From: Trichoplax adhaerens
Taxonomy: Eukaryota > Placozoa > Uniplacotomia > Trichoplacea > Trichoplacidae
DNA length: 64,000 nucleotides
Assembly (NCBI RefSeq): GCF_000150275.1
Contig: NW_002060943.1
Location: 12,423,533 to 12,487,532, forward strand
Direction: 5' to 3'
The first letter of the stretch is position 1. Each line of letters starts with the position of its first letter. The notes beneath the pieces were generated by a model. The model saw only the letters and a list, made by a program, of their open reading frames with translations. It did not search any database and was not told the origin of the DNA. Shown here piece after piece: positions 22,913 to 34,458 of this stretch. The position numbers and the translations under genes are program-made.

Positions 22913-25622
22913 TTAATGTAAACCTTTTATAAATTTAGCTGTGCCATTATGAATCGGTGGAAACCTAATCGGTTGGCTGTCATCACACTCATGGCTGCTA
23001 CCTCCATCACATGAACGCGCCTGAAATTCCTTATCTATGCAAATGCGTATGTCGAAGAGATACTGGCCATTATCACCCTGAAAACATCATAGAAAATAGT
23101 TAACAAAATTGGCACAGTTCTTCATATCTACTCTAGAAATTTAACAACCAACTAACTTGTAAGCAGTCCACAATTGGTTCAGTATTGTACTGTTGCCCGA
23201 TGGCTTGTTTAATGTCACTCAACTAAATACGAGTATAGCATAGAGTTTTGCATGTATACTGTTAATAATCATTGCATAAAGCAGATAGCAAGATTGCTCA
23301 TAAATATGGCTAGGGAAGCGTTAACAACGGAAAATGAAACATACCATGTATTGCCGGTTGTCTGATGGAACAATGTTTGCATCATAAAGTGCACTAATAG
23401 GAATAAATTGTACGTAACAAAGACGTCATTCTTACGAGATCGGTATTAATGAAATTAATGAGCGTGAAATGGTAGGACAACAAAACAGTCAATACAATTC
23501 TAAACTAACCTATCAATATTAAACTTCTTGTTGAGCTTCAGTGTTGTCGAAAAGAATTTTAATTCATCTCCCAATGCTGCTAGACTCATGGCACAGGTAC
23601 CATGCTTAGTCCATTCGTGTTTCCTTTAATTTAATTTTTTTCAAATTACAAATATACATGGATACAAGGTAACTCTAATATTTGCATTTTATCCGCTCTA
23701 TTTCACTACAAGAAATACTGAATCAAAATCTATAATATCAATACCAAAATGACGAAGGACTTTCATCACTGTATAAATTCGGCCAAAATCGATCAAGCAT
23801 AGGGATTAGACTCTATCACATCAACGATAATAGTATTAGTAGTCGTGAAACAGTGCCAAGGTACTTCACAAATCCACAAAATTCGAAAACGTCATACCTT
23901 TATTTTATTAACATCGAATTTATCGTCATCATTACAGTAATTAGGGCCTTCAGTGTGTTCCTTAGTCGGCCTAAAAGATAGAAAGGAGCGACATAGCTAA
24001 ATAATTAAATCGGTGCGGTTATTTCTACTTCATCATCGTGAAAAGTTTATTGCATTAATAATAACCATAATCCATGGATTGTCCAATTATGAACCACGTT
24101 CGGCACAGAGCAGTCATGTCTCTGAGCATCCTGCCGTATAGATACAAATATAGGCACAAGTTAACCAGTTAATAAAGCATGATTGCGTTTGCTATACTGT
24201 TGTAATCGAATGGATACTGTAGAGGATGAATTTGTATGATACAAATTGGATAGCATTTAATTTAAATTTAGACGGTTTGACATTGGAGTAATATACTGTG
24301 CAAATTCTTAGCATCGTTATAAATCTAAAATTCTCATTTCGAATCATTAGGTTCATAGATGACATTGATGGAGATTAGAAATTTTACATGAAAGACAATA
24401 TATATCAGTGAAACGATGCCATACTGCAGTATCAATGGATAGTTAATTCGTTAATAATAGCTCCATGGTTGGTAATGATGTAATCGACCTTGTAACGAAC
24501 ATATTCCATATCTACTAATTTAGTAATCTTACCGGAGACATACATGCTACAGCTGGCCATTCTCTTACAAATAATAGATAATCCCAGCTATGATCGTGTG
24601 AATGGTGCCTGTTAACCAAAGTATTTCTACAACAAACAGCAGTAGTAGTAAACCATCGTTGTCAATATCATATCATAATAGATAACTCGAAAGTAATTAA
24701 AAGGTTATTTTTATATCCATTTCTCCTAGACTATACAGTCTTATAATTATCGTACCATTACCAACAATTACTGGAAACTTAAAAATATAAATGTCCATTG
24801 TAAGCTCATTATGCTGAATGGAAATAAATTGTTGCCTAAGTAAAACTATGTCACTACAGTAGATACTGTAAGTAATACATTTCGGCCATTAGTAATTCTT
24901 ATATTTTATCGTATTTCTAAATAATCTGCATGCGAGAGAATGATCTATAAGAAAACTTTACCTCTTATACGATGTCGCAGTTGCTACCAAACAGCAAAGC
25001 AGAATTGCTGCTAAGGCTAAATCGAAAGTTTATGGCAAGATCGTCCGAGTCATCAGAATTATTTTTAGGTGGCAAGAAAGACAAATATATCTTAGTACTG
25101 TGTCATAATTGATAATAAGAGGGTATCAACTGATTCAAATATCCTACTAGCATACTTTAGATCAATCGTGCAAAAGCGTAATCTCGTTCTAAAAGATGAA
25201 ACGCTCGATGTCTACTTAGAATTGATTAAATTAATTATTGTACAGCGTACACTGTACTCTGTACAGTATTTGGCAATCACTGATTGAGCGATTTTTGTTC
25301 CAACTCATACAGCTTGTCTAATTCTTACATACTGTAGTATTGGTGATAATTTAGGCTAATATTGCTGTTCCAAAAAATACAGTCGATTTTTGATACTTTC
25401 GTATCGGTGTAGTAGTAATGAAGGAGAATCAGACTCGCATCATCCTGAATTGGTTTATTAGCAAAAGGAGTAGCATAAAATAACCCGTCATTTACTACCA
25501 AGTTTCATCAACATTTCTATCAACAGCTTTGACAGGATTGAAAAATGAATCAGCCATTGCAAGCAAGATCGACGATATGAAGACAGGATGGAAAACTACT
25601 TACTTTTTCCAACAGTCGCCAT
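22913..25622 (-). CDS. RNASET2: Secreted/lysosomal ribonuclease T2 (10 exons)
   Basis: Exons on the minus strand are 25604-25622, 24962-25016, 24533-24608, 24066-24130, 23898-23970, 23745-23812, 23510-23623, 23345-23393, 23157-23222 and 22913-23077. All junctions are GT-AG and in phase, giving 249 residues (human RNASET2 is about 256). Residues 1-22 form a signal peptide with an Ala/Leu/Cys core. Both catalytic segments are intact: CAS I is WTIHGLW at 66-72 (H69), and CAS II is KHEWTKHGTC at 120-129 (H121, E122, K125, H126). Upstream HSWDYLLFVREWP and downstream GPNYC, FWP and VDCLQ also fit the family. The enzyme cleaves single-stranded RNA through 2',3'-cyclic intermediates, usually in lysosomes or outside the cell. 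Exon 1 carries only 19 coding nucleotides. The start codon sits in AAATGGCG, close to a YY1-like motif. The rich, conserved exon structure argues against a retrocopy. Confidence 0.95.
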
Positions 25623-25785
25623 TTATTTCTTATTCAATCCCTTCTTCGATGACAACAATGTCAATAACCTGAACTTGAGCGGTAAATATTTAGGCTTGTC
25701 TAGTAAACTGTATAACGGAAAGTTACGCTAGGTTAAGGTCGCCTTGGGTTTAGTTCTCCTGATGATCATATGATTGATGACAGTA

Positions 25786-25803
25786 CAGTACAGTACTGTA
25801 CTG
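25786..25803. repeat. 18-bp perfect palindrome of the TACAGTAC type
   Basis: CAGTACAGT followed by its reverse complement, with extra CAGTA copies in front. It lies in the 255-bp gap between the RNase T2 start and the first 5S rRNA gene. This gap holds nothing else I can identify. Confidence 0.85.
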
Positions 25804-25877
25804 AGACCACTATAAACACAATTACAGTACCTGCATGTGACTAATGGTATAAAGAGACAATTGCGAAACTCGCTGTC

Positions 25878-25996
25878 GCCTACGACCACATCACGTTGAA
25901 TACACCCGTTCTCGTCTGATCACGGAAGTTAAGCAACGTCGAGTGAGGTTAGTACTTAGATGGGTGACCGCTTGGGAATACCTCATGCCGTAGGCT
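25878..25996 (+). rRNA. 5S ribosomal RNA, copy 1
   Basis: 119 nt that match the animal 5S layout. GCCTACGACCA at the 5' end pairs with GTAGGCT at the 3' end. The loop B/C region CTCGTCTGATCACGGAAGTTAAGCA is recognisable, and the internal Pol III control region (A box AGCAACGTCGAG, then TTAGTACTTAGATGGGTGACC) is intact. It differs from copy 2 at only two positions, an A in GTGAGG and a T in CCTCAT, which pair with each other in the arm closing loop E. A run of eight T at 26010-26017 should stop Pol III. Confidence 0.97.
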
Positions 25997-26009
25997 CCTC
26001 AATCTAAAA

Positions 26010-26017
26010 TTTTTTTT
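26010..26017 (+). terminator. Pol III T-run terminator of 5S copy 1
   Basis: Eight consecutive T begin 14 nt after the 5S 3' end, the expected Pol III stop signal. Confidence 0.75.
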
Positions 26018-26597
26018 AAATTGCACAAGCATGAAGATCGCCGCTAAAAGCCAGCTGTATAAAACGAAGAAAGAAATGGAATTTCTGATATAGCGATTGA
26101 TTATCCAAGCTGGCTGATGAAGTAGAACATGTAGCTTCATTTAAGTCCATAGCAGGCGTATCGCAGTACGTCAGTCCGCGCCTCTTATTCTTTTTGGAGA
26201 AAGAGAACATCAAGCAGATTTGCGTCGAAACCAAACTATGGACAGGCGTAGAGGTGCAGCTTAGCCCTAGCTATTTTGCACAATATGTTTTGTACAACTT
26301 CGTTTAAGCTGTCCTACTGATACATTAAACATATATATTGATATGCCTAACAAAATCGCGTCAGATAGCACGATTTCTTATTTTTTTTCTTCATTTACGC
26401 ATACCATTATGAGTAGTCCCTATCAATATACCATACGTAGGTCTATAATTTAATATATCAATAGGACTATAAGTAGGATTGGTTCAATTAAAATCAAGTG
26501 TATAAAGTAATTAGACCAAAATCGCTGTCAACAAAATATCAGTAAACAGTACAGTACAGTGTAGAGTATAGTGAAAGTGACTACCATAATTGAAAAC
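26018..26597. other. Spacer between convergent 5S genes
   Basis: About 580 bp with no supported gene. Overlapping minus-strand frames at 25949-26234 run through the 5S gene and its flank and are shadows. A TACAGTAC cluster (26545-26563) lies near the second gene. The two flanks are not copies of each other, so only the 5S units are inverted, not a larger block. Confidence 0.5.
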
Positions 26598-26602
26598 AAA
26601 AA
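26598..26602 (-). terminator. Pol III T-run terminator of 5S copy 2
   Basis: Five T on the minus strand, 9 nt past the 5S 3' end, followed after one G by four more T. Weaker than the signal of copy 1. Confidence 0.55.
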
Positions 26603-26610
26603 CGAAGGGG

Positions 26611-26729
26611 AGCCTACGGCATGGGGTATTCCCAAGCGGTCACCCATCTAAGTACTAACCCCACTCGACGTTGCTTAACTTCCGTGATCAGACGAGAACG
26701 GGTGTATTCAACGTGATGTGGTCGTAGGC
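26611..26729 (-). rRNA. 5S ribosomal RNA, copy 2
   Basis: 119 nt on the minus strand, identical to copy 1 except at two paired positions: GTGGGG with CCCCAT here, against GTGAGG with CCTCAT in copy 1. The internal Pol III control region is unchanged. The gene converges on copy 1 across a ~614-bp spacer. Confidence 0.97.
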
Positions 26730-28179
26730 GACAGTTGAAGAACAAATTATAATTATATACTATTCAAATCATCTTGTTAAATCTTTTGTATAGAAATTCC
26801 TAATAATAAGAAGAAGTACAGGTAAATCGATTTACAAGATAGAATTATTATTTTGAAAAATTTATCTTTACAATTCACTTGTTAGTATTATCCGTAGCTT
26901 ACTATTTCGACTCCTGAGCTAATTACAGTGATTGCATCCGGAGATACCTGCCCGGCTGTACACTATTGTAGTGATGCAACCATATTTGACTATAAGGATG
27001 GCTATATTTGATATAGTTAGGTTACTCTGAATAGATATTATCGAGAAGCTAATATTAGATGATTGCTAACTACTATATTAGAAATTGTCGATGACTAATT
27101 ATAGCACAAGATTTATGTGGCTAGAAACACTGTAATTGTTAAGATGCCCTTAAGGGGCTAGACGTTAACCTTAATAGAAGAGTAGTGACATCTGAAGTAG
27201 AATGATTTAGATTGTAGAAGATCGTGATGTACTATTTGAGAAAAGTGCTCCGTTTGATGACTCATTTCTGATTGTAGATTAATCAAGTTGTCATAAATGG
27301 ATTTAATGAAATGTACAGTATATAAGAACTGCAGAGATGAGTTCACGGGGGAAAAGAGACTGCACTTCACTTTGAGCTCGGAATACTTCAAATTTTAGAC
27401 TAGATTCTTGTAATAATTAATTATTGCTCTACTATTCCTAAAGCCTTTTAGAAAAATATCATTTGACTAAGATAGTTATTGTGAAACACTTTTATTATAA
27501 CTATATAATTATAATTAATAGGAGATTGGGCTTGCTATCCAACATACAGTATTGCACGTGCAAGCGGCAATAGCAAAGGCGATGATCTATGTAAGCCTGC
27601 TATTCGGAACACAAGGATTTGTGTAAAAGTTATTTTTCAATTACGATAGCCAATTAGATTTATTGCTCAGAATTATAAGGGCCCGAAATTGGTTCTCATT
27701 CGCTTACTACTGTATCACATCGGCCAATATGCGAGCCCACTCAAAGTTTGTATATTAGAGCTTATTACTAGTACAAGCTCGATTAGCTATTTATCCCTGA
27801 TAGTAGAACAATATTTACTAGCAGCCGGTATCATCTGATGATTGAATCAATATTATCATTATCATTTGGGTTTGACTATCGAGAATAATTTTACTGGTGA
27901 TTTAAAGCCTAATCTCTTCAGCTAGGTTCGGATATTCAAGTACAAAATACGCATGTGTGCCAGTAAACATCATTCGAGCGTTGCCAATTCGTTATACACA
28001 AAATCAAGACGTAACACAATGGATAATTGGGATTTGCCGTAAATGATATAATAATGATTTTAATTCATAATCATAAAATAGATGTTTGTCGATCATATCG
28101 ATATAAGGAAGAATCCATTGTTATGCATGAGTTTCATTAAATGGAACTCGTGCCTCAGGTAAGTACAGCATACGGGTAT
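26730..28179. other. AT-rich intergenic region, no gene supported
   Basis: Contains a 77-codon minus frame (27158-27391) without domain features. At 28141-28158 a plus-strand ATG runs six codons to CAG and GTAAGT, which could be a tiny first exon antisense to the end of the RRM gene, but no second exon was found. Confidence 0.4.
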
Positions 28180-31100
28180 CTAACTATTAAGAACTTTACG
28201 CGAATGAGCAGGCTCAGCAATCGCTAATTGTAACGGTAGTCCACCAACTTCCTATATAAATATCAAATTGAATATACTGCATCAATTCACAAAGTCATAA
28301 CTCATCCAGTATTACTACTGTTTGTAACTACAACTGAAATACGAGAATTCGTAGAATTATTTTAAGTAAGTACTTCTCCATTTAATTCGTTCATTGCTTT
28401 CAAAGCACTTTCCGCGTTGTCATACTGAACAAATGCACTACCCTAGAACGAAATGTAGTATAACATGTCATCAGCATCCTGTCCTTCGCTATTGATTAAT
28501 AGTACATAAGAAATGAATGATAAGAGCAGTACAGCGGCTCGGGGATATTGCTAGATTAACAACATTATCGTCGTTACTATGAGCGATACTTACGGTTGCT
28601 CTACCCTGCTTTTTTTCATTAGCTTTGACTTTCGCGGAACCATATTTGGCGAATATTAACATTAATGTAGCCATGTTGACATTGACACTGTAACGTACAT
28701 ACAACCTACGATTATCAGGTTCATAATACATTCCAAAAACACCGATATGACCAGTCACTCCGGTATTTCGTAGTTCCTTGCATACCAGCTTTAACTGTAA
28801 ATAAAGTTTAAATGCATCTTTAAAAATATTTCATATTTGACACGCTTCAATCGTAATAATTGTTACTGTACTTTTGCCTTTACTTGCTGCTTTGTTAGCC
28901 AAACTAAGCTATTACTAGCTTTCTTTAACCTATAATAGTTACATCAACCTTATTACTCAGTAGCTATTTCACGTTTTACAATAGGCTCAGCAATATAATA
29001 AAAATATCACAGTTTGAACTGGAGCGGAGTTCTAACCTTTCAATAAGATCAGCAGAATTGATTGATGACGACTTCAACGTAATCTTTTAGAATAATTATC
29101 GACAAGTCAGCACTTTTATATATTTTGTATATTTATAAAACGGAAATTTAGCAAGACGTTATTATCATACTAGCCGAAAATGTAGCTGGTTTAAAGTAGT
29201 GGAAAGCGATAACAGTATACCTAATTATCCCAATTTGTATTGATTATCAATATAAATTTACATGCTTATCTCAAATCATAACCGAAAGAGGAGTATACAG
29301 TAATTGTTACTAAAGGTGATTCTTGCAAGAAATATTTGAAATTAAACAGTGATTCTTACTTGTGTATTCGGTTTGCTTTTAGGATCATTTGAGCAATTGA
29401 CCACATCCCATCTACTACGCTTTCTGAAAATAAGTTTATTTGAAGCGAGTTAAAATGTTAAATGCTACTGATGAGCTGATCAATTGATTAATACCATGAT
29501 TACCTTTTCGGTTTATCTGCTGCATTATATATTAGATCAGTATTAGATTCTTGAATGCTAACGGTATCTAAATCAATGTCACCTGTCTTTGCTTTTGTTA
29601 CTGGCTGCTGATCAAGAAAACTTTTTCCCCAGCCTAACTGCATATTTCGTCCAAACAATTCGAAATCTTGCATACTACAACATTAATTACAAAAATCAAA
29701 GGTAAGTCTTAAGAGTTAATAATTCGTAAGAAATCATTCCATGTTATAGTTATCATAGGTCATAATAAAATAGCAGTAGAATTGTTGAAGGTACCAAATC
29801 ATTGCTTCTTCGGCTGATCTTCTGTTAGTAAATATAACAAATCCGAATCCTCTAGGTAACTTAGTAGAGGGATTCCGAATAATATTTACCTATTTAAATA
29901 GATTGAAGTATAAAACAAGCGAAAATTTAAATAATTTTAACGGTGTGAGAGAGAAAAACCTTAGGTGTACTAAGCTATTACCGTTATAGCAGCATTCTTG
30001 GAATCAAAAGGTTTAAAAGCTTCCCATAAAATATCTTTGGTAACTTGCACGGATAAATTTCTGACGAAAATGTTACAGTTTCCAGGTGATGACTGAATAG
30101 TGTGCCAAAGAGCAACATCGCGTTCGGATGAAAGGTATTGATAATCATGAACACTATAACTTTCACCAGCTTCATAAATCTATATTTTAGAATTGCAAGT
30201 CACAACAATGCATGTGTAGTCATTTAAACATCTATACCCTCGATTTTGCACACTTAAAATGATATTTATTATTAGATTGGCTTGCAATGACTAGTAAATT
30301 AATAGCACTGCATTGTTCTTTCCTTGCTGGTAAATGTTCAAAAAGTATAAAATGTAACATGTAATATAATAACTAAGTTTTTTATCAGCTATTAGCTTTT
30401 CGGCCGTTACTTACGATGACTTGCATTTAAAGTAATTGACTTCAATAATTTTTTTCTGACAACATTCATAACAAATTGAATTGCAATGACACAGAAAGTT
30501 AGATTGGTACTTTACATTAGGATCTGCTAAGGTAATCATCGGTATCTGAGGCGGCAGAAATGGTTCTTGCTTCGGCAATGAAAATATGTATTGCTCCATT
30601 TGTTTTACTGAGCGTTCTTGATCTGCATCGGATAGCCCTAGAAATTAACATGGAAATTTGTAATATATTACAAAATAAATTGGACATAAATCGATCTCAA
30701 GAAAGATTTTTATTCGATTTTAAATGTATTGGAAAAAATTCGGATTTTACGTCATTCTATTACTTTTATTTGTGCTATTTCTTCTGTAGTAAGACTCAAG
30801 CTATGAGGAGAATCTGTTCTTAGCAATTTACAGCATAAAGGGTTACTGAATAATAGTAATTACGGTAATATCTCTATACTGTAAACCGTTCGGGCTTCCT
30901 ATATTTACTATGGACAAATAATCAATCACCATCTACCATTCTGAAATATTAAAAGCAAGTACAATCATTTGCTAGATCTAGAGATGCGTATGACTTCTTC
31001 AGATACTACGTTTTGGTACGCGAAATGACTCTATTACATAATGATTGTATTACTTATTGATTTTTGAATGTCGTTACGCCTGTAGAGGATAACGGGAGCC

Positions 31101-31400
31101 TTAATCGATTCTAGGCTACGTTTCATCTGAGGTGTAATCCTTTCTGACGGCGATCTGGCATTGATTGGACATTGAGATGTTCCCATTGTTTCTGCAAATT
31201 GTATGACGAAAAATCACGGTATCCCATAGAATAAATATACGAGTCAATTTTAAGTTTCTGGCAATGACTGTATGCTAATTCAACATTTAGTTACATGTCA
31301 CACAACAGCAGGCTTGAACAAGTTGTCACATCTACCGTATGTATTCTTTACCTGAGGTTATGCTTTTATCAGAAATTGGTTTATCCTCTTTTGCCGTCAT
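28180..31400 (-). CDS. RNA-binding protein with two RRM domains and a Cys-rich N-terminal segment (10 exons)
   Basis: Exons on the minus strand are 31352-31400, 31054-31191, 30415-30637, 29982-30153, 29795-29889, 29504-29674, 29360-29423, 28594-28794, 28374-28442 and 28180-28251, giving 417 residues. RRM1 (~165-240) has RNP2 IFVRNL at 165-170 and RNP1 RGFGFVIF at 207-214, followed by FGRNMQLGWGKS. A basic linker contains KRSRWD. RRM2 starts with LYVRYS at 335-340, has GSAFVQY at 372-378, and its last strand (GLPLQLAIAEPAHSRK) comes from the final exon. Between about 100 and 135 lies a cluster of cysteines (CHCNSICYECC) that may bind metal. RRM proteins bind single-stranded RNA, usually in splicing or mRNA control, but I cannot name this family. 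The acceptor of the fourth exon is the least certain: the better-looking AG at 30180 does not fit the phase, so 30153 was chosen. If the donor at 28373 is skipped, a stop follows after three codons. Confidence 0.85.
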
Positions 31401-33784
31401 TGCCTCTGTGATAGATAAAGGTAACCTAGCAGCTTTGTTTGAACTTTGATTTACACCTTTTGAAATGATCAAGGAAACTATTCGTTAACTTTGGTATTTT
31501 GTTATCAATGTCGCTTAGGGTAGATTGTATTACTTAAGGCTATATTCGCCGCTATAATGACATTTTTTGATATTCATTGATACCGTACAAGTTGTAAGTT
31601 TTGTACTAGCTGCGAGAAATATCCTACAGGCATTTCGATCTTCTATAGTAGGTAACTTGCAAACGAACAACTGATGACTAACTTTATTCCTAAAATAATC
31701 TTTAATTTACCGATAAAGCATCTTGAAGCCAAACGAATATATTTATTAGCTGTGTTATAGAGTTGATCGATGTCTTGCAAAGGCAAAGAATGCATGATGT
31801 TTCTTTTACTCTATCCAATGCGAGATGTCCATTTTCGAGCACAGCATAGCCAGCATCTCAGCGTTAACAGTAAGTCTATCAGGAGCCGACTTGGAAGGAA
31901 AATTGAATTGAATTGAATTTATATGTGAAGTGAGATGAGGATCTGTCCGGTTCTCTTGTTTGAAGTTCAACAACTTAATCCTGTACTGTACCGTAATGAG
32001 GATACAGTACTGTACATATGTACTGTACTGTAGATGTTATGTTTATACCATAATCAAGAAACAGTTACACTGCAATGTATCGTACAGTACTGGACGGACG
32101 GCTTTCGGATCAATGTTGTGATTGTTGTCTATTGACAGAAAAGTGAAGTTAAAATCGCCATGGCTTGTATTCCGATTTTTGGCATATCTTGTCTTATAAA
32201 TAGTTCACTGTTTTACGTTAATGCGTGGCATTAGAGAATCCGGTGAGCATATTCATCACAAATAGACTTTAAGTGATAATATTGCAGCAATTCGATGAAG
32301 TTTTGCGATATGTACACTGTAAGTCTAGCACCAAGGAGTGTGTACAATACTGTGTGACAGTAAAAAAGTTGGCGAAAGTTCGCTATCTGTAGGACAGCGC
32401 TGAAGCTTAAGCAATCCTTCATGTCATGATACAATTTATAGGTAGATGGCTTTAGCCAAGTAATACTAGCTAAGAACAACTAAAGCAGAGGGAGAGTTTA
32501 ATGCTTTCAAATGGTTACGGTGATTGATTTGCTGAGCTTATTTATTCGTGACTGCGTCATTAAACGAAGCTAGCTTTCGTAACATTATTGCAAAGTAGAG
32601 TCCACTAGTACTGGTAGTACAGTATATTGAATAGTATTATGGTGACTGGGATAGTTATAGAAAAGACATAGTATGTGTATACAGCTACATTAGAGAATAA
32701 TTAATGAATTATAAAGAGAGAGATAGAAACGCTTCATGATCACCACGAGTAATGATAGCTGACGATTAATGGAGAAGAGTTAGTGTTTATTTACAATATA
32801 CCCTTTTAAGACTACAAAAATTTACTGTAAGGTAGCATTGCATGGTAATATACGATCAACTTGAACAGGACATTTAATTAATAATAATAACGTAGTTATT
32901 TATTTATGATTGCTTAACTAACCGCTAACTCCCGTCTACCCTGCCATACTTGTGTTGCTGTAATATTCGGGGCATGGTTAAGCGATTTGTGGGTAATTAT
33001 ATTAACAGTAAATAACAATCTTTCATACACAAGAATTGCCAGAAAAGTCATTCCATTTTCAACTATGCTCCATTATAGTACACCGACAGTACACATACAG
33101 AATACTGTAGTGTTTACACGTATTTTATTTACATTTCAGAAGCTGTAAAGGAAAAATCCATCCTTGTACACTGTAGAAAGGGTGAAAAGAGCTTCATATT
33201 TAGAGCGCTAATGATAATTATAGCATCACTCTGCATTATCAGCTCTTTAGCAGATACATGATAATCATGAGCAGATGGCCTAAAGTTGAAGTCATTGGCT
33301 CATTGCATCGATGTCTGCTCATAGCTAAGCTCGGGTTGTAGTGGTTCGTAGCATAAGAATTTGTTTCAATTAAAAACGGATTACAGTCCACTCAGCCAGA
33401 GCCGCCAGGAATTTGCAACAGAATAAAATACATTCCAGGGATGTGAATAGCTAATAATTAACTCATGCTCTAGGCTTAATTCACCTTGTTTACCTTACTT
33501 TGTTGCCGTTAGCATTTACGCGTACAGTCACGTCGATGTTTATTATTATTAACCACAGTAGCAGGTGCTCATCTGAATGATACCCCGTTCCAGAGACTTA
33601 CTGTATTACAGTGTCAATAAATTCAATTCAATGGATGTACAGTATTGTTATATGCTGACTTTCGTCCCCAATCACGATGATTCTTTCTCGGATAATTGAT
33701 TAAGCTGGGTAAAATTGTTGAATTCATCCTAATCGCTATCGATCACTTCTACCTGCAAAAGGATATCACTTCCTTGGGTCATAC
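31401..33784. other. Intergenic region upstream of the RRM gene
   Basis: TTTATCTATCACAG six nucleotides before the RRM gene ATG could be an acceptor for a 5' untranslated exon. A TACAGTACTGTA cluster lies at 31981-32033. An 82-codon minus frame (32231-32479) has no domain. I see nothing else. Confidence 0.4.
31981..32033. repeat. TACAGTACTGTA palindrome cluster
   Basis: CTGTACTGTA, TACAGTACTGTACA and TGTACTGTACTGTA words follow each other, about 580 bp upstream of the RRM gene start. Confidence 0.75.
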
Positions 33785-33865
33785 TGCCAGCATTTGCATG
33801 GCGAGCAAGTGTTGATTTGGTAGTGTCTTGTCAATGCGCAATCCCACATTGGGGATGAAGACAGC
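33785..33865 (-). other. Candidate coding exon (27 codons)
   Basis: On the minus strand an excellent acceptor (TTTTTCCATAG) is followed by an 81-nt open block starting AVFIPNVGLRID and ending at a GCA-GTATGA donor, phase 0 to phase 0. It lies downstream of the exon-like units of the 34459-35610 array, whose blocks end in phase 0, so the two could belong to one minus-strand gene. No protein family recognised. Confidence 0.3.
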
Positions 33866-34458
33866 CTATGGAAAAAGTTCATTTAACATTGCTGCAATGA
33901 AGTACCGGCTCGGGTGATATGAAATTTAATACAAATAAGTACATGCAACACATACATAGAGCATAATAGTACACATTAACTATTGCAAATGGACAGCATA
34001 AGCATACCCCAGCAAAACAAGCGAGGACATTGTACCCGAAAAGTACGCAAGTTGCAGACTTCTCTGCATAAATGACTAGAAAGAAAACTTTTCTAATATT
34101 CCATGCTTGTAGCCAAGCCGCATGTCACACCAGCATACAGAGTACACATCTTTCGCTCGTTATAAGTACTGGACGACATTGCTACAATGGATTCCAGTTA
34201 TTAATTAGTGAGGCAATTAGTGTCATGGTGTTATTTGATTTTTTTACTCGATTTTGCTAGTAGTTCCTGCCATGTTTGCTTGGTTGACAAGCATGTTACA
34301 GGGGCAGACATGGGCGTAGCTGAACGAACATAGTACACTATAGCTGTACCAGCATCCAAAGCACACTACTGTCATATAGTAAAGTTCCACATTTTCCCAC
34401 TGCATAGACTCCCCTAAAAAAGGCTCTCTAGGCCACACTATGGTACAAAAGTCGTCAA

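Noticed and set aside
25949-26234. Two overlapping minus frames next to 5S copy 1
   Set aside because: One runs through the 5S gene itself, and neither has domain features.
28489-28758. Reading the 89-codon minus frame as a small protein by itself
   Set aside because: Its first 55 codons are exon 8 of the RRM gene; the rest runs past the GTAAGT donor into the intron.
29984-30175. 63-codon minus frame over the RRM1 exon
   Set aside because: Wrong phase: the overlapping frame carries the RNP2 motif IFVRNL and joins its neighbours in phase.
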